Below are positions 60,060 to 64,000 of a stretch of 64,000 bases of DNA, one piece after another (within the stretch, counting starts at the first letter, position 1; each line of letters opens with the position of its first letter). Under the pieces are notes generated by a model. It searched no databases. It saw only the letters and a list, made by a program, of their open reading frames with translations, and was not told the DNA's origin. This stretch comes from Sphingomonas sp. PR090111-T3T-6A. GTDB lineage: Bacteria; Pseudomonadota; Alphaproteobacteria; Sphingomonadales; Sphingomonadaceae. The DNA lies in the NCBI RefSeq assembly GCF_000383095.1, contig NZ_AORL01000021.1, forward strand, positions 62,001-126,000. The letters run 5' to 3'. The translations under genes and the position numbers were made by a program.

Positions 60060-60539
60060 ATGAACCTTTCCAAGACGCGCACCCTCGATGGTTTCGACCG
60101 CGCGATCCTCCGAATCCTCCAGCGCGACAACAAGACGCCGCAACGCGCCATCGCCGAGCGCGTGAACCTGTCCGCCGCCGCCGTGCAGCGGCGCATCGCG
60201 GCCATGGAGGATGCCGGGATCATCGAGCGGAACGTCGCCATCGTCGACACGGCGGCGCTCCGGATGACGATCACCGCGATCGTCGAGGTGCAACTGACCG
60301 ACGAGCGCCTGCCGACCGTGGACAAGGCCAGGGCGGTGTTCCTCGACGCTCCGGAGGTTCAGCAATGCTATTATGTGACCGGCGGGATCAGCTTCGTCCT
60401 GGTGATCGTGTCGCCCGACATGGTGGCCTATGAAGCGACGACCCGCCGCCTGTTCACCCATAACGACGCGGTTGCGAGCTTCCGCAGCCTGATCGCTCTC
60501 GATCGCATCAAGACGGGCGCCGAGATCGTCATAGCCTGA
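60060..60539 (+). CDS. Lrp/AsnC-family regulator
   Basis: A 159-residue Lrp/AsnC protein: helix-turn-helix in LDGFDRAILRILQRDNKTPQRAIAERVNLSAAAVQRRIAAMEDAGII and the RAM ligand-binding domain (MTITAIVEVQL, APEVQQCYYVTGGISFVLVIVSPDM). An ATG at 60051 would add three residues. Divergent from the EamA transporter, which it very likely controls in response to an amino acid. Converges with the second TonB receptor across eight bases. Confidence 0.9.
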   Translation: MNLSKTRTLDGFDRAILRILQRDNKTPQRAIAERVNLSAAAVQRRIAAMEDAGIIERNVAIVDTAALRMTITAIVEVQLTDERLPTVDKARAVFLDAPEVQQCYYVTGGISFVLVIVSPDMVAYEATTRRLFTHNDAVASFRSLIALDRIKTGAEIVIA

Positions 60540-60547
60540 CCGGCTCC

Positions 60548-63475
60548 TCAGAAGCTGAAGCGCGCGCCGAACTGGAAGGTCCGCGGCGGGCCGGAGAGTG
60601 TGTTGGGCGTCCCGAAATTGGCGTTGGTGAGCGGTGGCGTGGGCAGGAAGCCGTCGTAATTCTGGAAATTGGCCCGGTCGAAGATGTTGAACACCTCCGC
60701 GATGAGCTGGAAATCGGCCCTGTCGTGGCCGAACAGGCGGATGTCCTTGGTCAGGCGGATGTCGACCTGCCGGAAAGGCTTGGTGTGGCCGACGTTGGAA
60801 ACCGTCTGGAACGCGCCGGAGCCGAGCCGCTGGTCGGTCACCTGATAAGGCTGGCCCGAGGCGAACACCATCAGCGTCGAGATCTGGAAGTCCCACGGCA
60901 ATTGCGCGAGCCCGGAGACCACCACGCGATGCCGCTCGTCGCCCGCATTGGGGAGATAAGGCTGGTCGGCGACGTCCGGATGGTCGAAGTTGAAGGCATA
61001 GCCCCGCTCCTTCGAGAAGGAGAGGGTGTAGGCGATGTTGAGCGACCAGGGCGAGCTTTTGGTGAAGGGCTTGTCGACGGTGACGTACATGCCGTCATAT
61101 TTGCTGGCGCGCGCCTGCGTGAGCGCGATGACGTCGCCGAAGCCGGGGACAGGGATCGCGTCGTAGCCGCCGGTCGCGTTGGGTGCCGGCATCCGGTTGA
61201 CCGGATAATAGGCGATCTGGTTCATCGCGGCGACGTGGTTGTAGGCGATCGAGGTGTTGATCCGGCCGATCTTCTGCCTGACGCCGAGGCTGAACTGATC
61301 GGTGCGCGGCGGCTTGATGTCGTTGCGGATGATGCGCAGCTCTCCCGGAGGCGCGGAGCTTTGGGCGATCAGCCCGTCCAGCCCCTGCTTGCTCAGATAG
61401 CTGTCGTTCCACAGGATGGTCTGCTTGCCGTCGCGGATGCCGCCGTCCTTGGAAAACTCGAAGGTGCGTGAGGAGAACTGGCGGAAGAGCGCCTCCTCGG
61501 CGGCGTTGCGGAACAGCGCGCGGTCGTAATAGCGGCCCCAGCCTGCGAAGAAGACGGTCCGCTGATCGCCGAAGACGTCGAAGGAGACGCCGATGCGGGG
61601 CTGGAACGCCTTCCAGAACGGCTTTCGATTATGGCCGTTGGAGATGTAGTCGGCTGCCTTGAAGCTGGTGACGCCCTGTGCGTTGAGCGCCGTTTCCAGG
61701 TTGCGGAGCGCCGTCGCGGCGTCCGGCGGGGTGACATAGTCGTTGTTCTTGGCGTTGGTCTCATAATCCCAGCGCAGGCCGATGTTGAAGGTCACATGGT
61801 CGGTGGCCTTCCAGTCGTCCTGCGCGAAGATGCCGATCTGGGTGTCCTTGGCGTGAATGGTCGGATCGCCGATACCGTAATTGGCCTCGTAGGGCTGGGT
61901 GAAGTCCTCGTTCAGCGCGGGATCGATCCGGTATTTGAAGATCGGGTTGGCATTGAGATCGTTGTTCACCGTGTAGTCGACGAACGCCACCTTGCCGCCG
62001 ACCTTGATGACATGATTGCCGCCGAGGAAATCGACGTTCGAGAAGGTCATGTTATCGCGCAGCGTGAAGCCCTTCTGAACCACGCGCTGGCTGGTCGAGG
62101 CGCCGCCGATGGTGATGGTCTGGTCGAAGGCCTGCTGCACCGCATCGGGATTGTCGGGCGTCGGCGCGAACTTGAAATAGAGATAATCGAGCGAGGCTTC
62201 GTTCAGGAAATCGCCCTTGTTGTGTGCCCAGCGGATGCGGCCGGTATAGACGTCGTTCTTCACATCGGACGCGGCCGTCCGCGCCGTCTGCGCGCCGAAG
62301 CCTTGCAGGTCCTTCTCCTTGCGGATCGAGCCCGAGAGATCGATCGTATCGGCCTCGGTCGCCTCCAGCGTCAGCTTGGCGAAGCCCAGATCCTCGCGGA
62401 AGGGCGTGTCGAACGTGCCCTCATATTGACCGAAGCGATCGAGCACGCCGGGCTCGGTGCGGCGGCCCAGCACCACGCTTTCCACATTGCTCTGCTCGTT
62501 CGCTTCATAGGCGACGAAGAAATGCAGCTTATCCTTCACGATCGGCCCGCCCAGCGAGACGCCATATTGCTTCTGGCTGAAATCGCTGGTGTCGGCGATG
62601 CCGTTCTTCGCATTCTGCTTCTGGAAATAATCCTTCGATCGGAGCGCGTTGAGCTGGAAGAAGCCGAAGGCCTCGCCATGGAACTCGTTTCCGCCGGATT
62701 TGGTGACCGCCGAGATCACGGTCGTGCCGGCATCCTCATATTCCGCCTTGTAGTTGGAGGTGATGACGCGGAATTCCTGCACCGCCGCCTGCGGGAAGGG
62801 GTTCCCCTTGGAACTGTCTCCGCCGACGATGCCGCCCTGATTGATGTCCGACTTGAGGCTGACGCCGTCGATGAAGACGTTGACCTGCGGCCCGCCGAGG
62901 CTCTCGCCGTTCGGGTCCTCGCTGACGCCGGAGCCGGAGAAGGTCTTGCGGGTCGGATTGGTGCTGACGCGCACGCCGGGCGCGAGCTGCGCGAAATTGA
63001 GGAAGTTGCGGCTCGCCTGCGGCAGGTTCTCGATCTGCTGGGTGGTGATGTTCGTGCCCAGTTCGGAGGTGCGCGTCTCCACCAGCCGCCGGCCTGTCAC
63101 CACGATCTGCTGGGTCGGCGTGCCGCCGGTCGCGGTCTCAGGCGCGGGTGCGAGGTCTACGTCCAGCGTCGAATTCTCGCCGACGCCGATGATGACGCGC
63201 TGCTTCACGCTCCGCCCGCCGGCGGTGAAGCTGATGTCGTAGGTGCCGGGACGCAGGCCCGATAGCGTATAGGCGCCGCGTCCATCGGCGGTGGCGTGGC
63301 GCGAGGAACCGTTGCCGGTGTCCACGGCGGTGATCTGCGCGCCTGCGCCATGCGCGACCGCGCCACGGATCGACCCGGTGACGGTCTGCGCGAGCGAGGG
63401 CGCCGCATAGCAGATAGCGGAAGCGAGCAGCGCAAGACGAAGCGGCGTGCGCGCGCGAGCGGCTGAAGAACGCAT
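60548..63475 (-). CDS. Oar-type TonB-dependent outer-membrane receptor
   Basis: A 975-residue receptor: signal peptide (LRLALLASAICYAAPSLAQ), carboxypeptidase-regulatory-like domain (GSIRGAVAHGAGAQITAVD, YTLSGLRPGTYDISFTAGG), plug with NVFIDGVSLK, VQEFRVITSNYKAEYEDAG and TVISAVTKSGGNEFHGEAF, then a barrel ending in FQFGARFSF with terminal phenylalanine. GGGAGGACAGGG precedes the ATG at 63475. It is a paralogue in layout of the receptor at 42-45 kb, but here no transporter or hydrolase accompanies it, so the ligand is open. Confidence 0.92.
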   Translation of the reverse strand: MRSSAARARTPLRLALLASAICYAAPSLAQTVTGSIRGAVAHGAGAQITAVDTGNGSSRHATADGRGAYTLSGLRPGTYDISFTAGGRSVKQRVIIGVGENSTLDVDLAPAPETATGGTPTQQIVVTGRRLVETRTSELGTNITTQQIENLPQASRNFLNFAQLAPGVRVSTNPTRKTFSGSGVSEDPNGESLGGPQVNVFIDGVSLKSDINQGGIVGGDSSKGNPFPQAAVQEFRVITSNYKAEYEDAGTTVISAVTKSGGNEFHGEAFGFFQLNALRSKDYFQKQNAKNGIADTSDFSQKQYGVSLGGPIVKDKLHFFVAYEANEQSNVESVVLGRRTEPGVLDRFGQYEGTFDTPFREDLGFAKLTLEATEADTIDLSGSIRKEKDLQGFGAQTARTAASDVKNDVYTGRIRWAHNKGDFLNEASLDYLYFKFAPTPDNPDAVQQAFDQTITIGGASTSQRVVQKGFTLRDNMTFSNVDFLGGNHVIKVGGKVAFVDYTVNNDLNANPIFKYRIDPALNEDFTQPYEANYGIGDPTIHAKDTQIGIFAQDDWKATDHVTFNIGLRWDYETNAKNNDYVTPPDAATALRNLETALNAQGVTSFKAADYISNGHNRKPFWKAFQPRIGVSFDVFGDQRTVFFAGWGRYYDRALFRNAAEEALFRQFSSRTFEFSKDGGIRDGKQTILWNDSYLSKQGLDGLIAQSSAPPGELRIIRNDIKPPRTDQFSLGVRQKIGRINTSIAYNHVAAMNQIAYYPVNRMPAPNATGGYDAIPVPGFGDVIALTQARASKYDGMYVTVDKPFTKSSPWSLNIAYTLSFSKERGYAFNFDHPDVADQPYLPNAGDERHRVVVSGLAQLPWDFQISTLMVFASGQPYQVTDQRLGSGAFQTVSNVGHTKPFRQVDIRLTKDIRLFGHDRADFQLIAEVFNIFDRANFQNYDGFLPTPPLTNANFGTPNTLSGPPRTFQFGARFSF

Positions 63476-63808
63476 CCCTGTCCTCCCTGTCAGCCTGGAG
63501 GGCGTGAGGATGCCCTTCCGGCATTGGCGTCTGACGGTGACGCAGGGGGACAATCAAACTTGATGGAGGTTTGTTCCGGAATCAATCGAGGAAGCGACAG
63601 CCGCTCCCCGATCCTGAAGCCATGCGTATCAGTTCGAAACGAATGTTTCGGATGTCTGGAACTGTTTGGGATCGATGAAGGGAAAATGGCCTGTATCGAG
63701 ATATATTTGTTTCGCCCGGCGATCGATATCCGATCAGTCTTTCGACGGCATCGGTGGCGTGATGGCGATTTGTTGGCTGGAGCGCATTCGAGTTCATGCC
63801 TCCGCCCT
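63476..63808 (-). other. 333-base intergenic region upstream of the second TonB receptor
   Basis: No convincing gene. Contains the receptor promoter on the minus strand, an AT-rich patch around 63690-63735 and the 16-base palindrome described at 63635-63650. Confidence 0.5.
63635..63650. promoter_or_regulatory. Palindrome CGAAAC-GAAT-GTTTCG, operator candidate
   Basis: A perfect 6-4-6 inverted repeat 160 bases before the start of the minus-strand TonB receptor, with the same geometry but another sequence as the site before the other receptor (42077-42092). Probable regulator site; the cognate protein is not in view. Confidence 0.35.
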
Positions 63809-64000
63809 TCAGGCGCCGAAGCGGGCTGCCAGATGGTGGTGCCCCTGCATCCGCGCCAGCGTGACGACGGTATTGCCGTTCAAATCTGCCACGGCGGGAT
63901 CGGCGCCGGCTTCGACGAGCAGGTCGATGATCTCGGCCTGGTTGAACAGCACTGCCGTCATGAGTGCGGTCTGGCCCACGGCATTGCGGGCGTTGACGTC
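63809..64000 (-). CDS. Ankyrin-repeat protein, C-terminal part (partial)
   Basis: Open from the window edge to TGA at 63809-63811, giving the last 63 residues. DVNARNAVGQTALMTAVLFNQAEIIDLLVEAGADPAVADLNGNTVVTLARMQGHHHLAARF is a tandem of ankyrin repeats (TALMTA, EIIDLLVEAGADP, GNTVVTLA). In proteobacteria such short ankyrin proteins often follow catalase or act in the periplasm, but the rest is outside the window. Confidence 0.8.
   Translation of the reverse strand, partial: DVNARNAVGQTALMTAVLFNQAEIIDLLVEAGADPAVADLNGNTVVTLARMQGHHHLAARFGA

Noticed and set aside
63582-63797. 71-codon minus-strand frame before the second TonB receptor
   Set aside because: Atypical composition and it covers the palindrome and promoter region; no supporting feature.
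1-64000. Genomic island, prophage, transposon or CRISPR
   Set aside because: No integrase, transposase, tRNA-linked repeat, phage gene or repeat-spacer pattern was seen on either strand.

Overview
The window is high-GC, gene-dense bacterial chromosome with short intergenic gaps, many ATGA/GTGA start-stop overlaps and frequent GTG/TTG starts. Two large Oar-type TonB-dependent receptors, fungal-like tyrosinase, DoxX/VOC proteins and extensive aromatic catabolism point to an alphaproteobacterium of the Sphingomonadales (inference from gene content only). No rRNA, tRNA, CRISPR, phage or insertion-sequence genes were recognised.

1-17.4 kb is an aromatic-acid catabolic island. A gentisate-type operon (alpha/beta hydrolase, ring-cleavage cupin dioxygenase, fumarylpyruvate hydrolase, zeta-class GST isomerase, second FAH-fold hydrolase, GntR regulator, SBF-like transporter) is followed by a ThDP-dependent enzyme, a DUF1330 protein, an alpha/beta hydrolase with an AAHS-type aromatic acid importer, a class II aldolase with an aldehyde dehydrogenase and a DoxX protein, an AraC regulator, another hydrolase, and then homogentisate dioxygenase + fumarylacetoacetase + MarR regulator. 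Gentisate and homogentisate routes therefore sit side by side, with one GST-type isomerase visible for both. Three intergenic TGCATGCA palindromes precede genes of this island and may be shared operators.

17.4-26.2 kb carries a collinear accessory cluster (cysteine hydrolase, XapX membrane protein, amidohydrolase with a Cys/His-rich tail, secreted two-repeat VOC protein, DoxX protein, DUF1275 membrane protein, alginate-export-type porin). It is followed by the broken remains of a GlxA-type regulator, a dienelactone hydrolase and a haloperoxidase-like hydrolase. It reads as an uncharacterised uptake/hydrolysis pathway and is one of the two best candidates for something undescribed.

26.2-39.1 kb: a divergent glycosidase pair (GH2 and GH92), a ParS/RES toxin-antitoxin pair with a striking concentric operator over its promoter and start codon, a membrane diguanylate cyclase, NUDIX, LysR/SDR, a MscS channel and two small uncharacterised proteins.

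39.1-47.6 kb: a tyrosinase with a Cys-X-His motif, a DJ-1/PfpI protein, an Oar-type TonB receptor, a DeoR regulator that seems to use an ATT start, and a POT-like transporter. 47.6-54.4 kb (minus strand): phospholipase C downstream of an AttEFGH-like ABC transporter/lipocalin operon, plus a 47-residue membrane peptide. 54.4-64 kb: group III globin, secreted VOC protein, AraC/Fsr-type exporter, two EamA transporters with an Lrp regulator, a second TonB receptor and the edge of an ankyrin-repeat gene.
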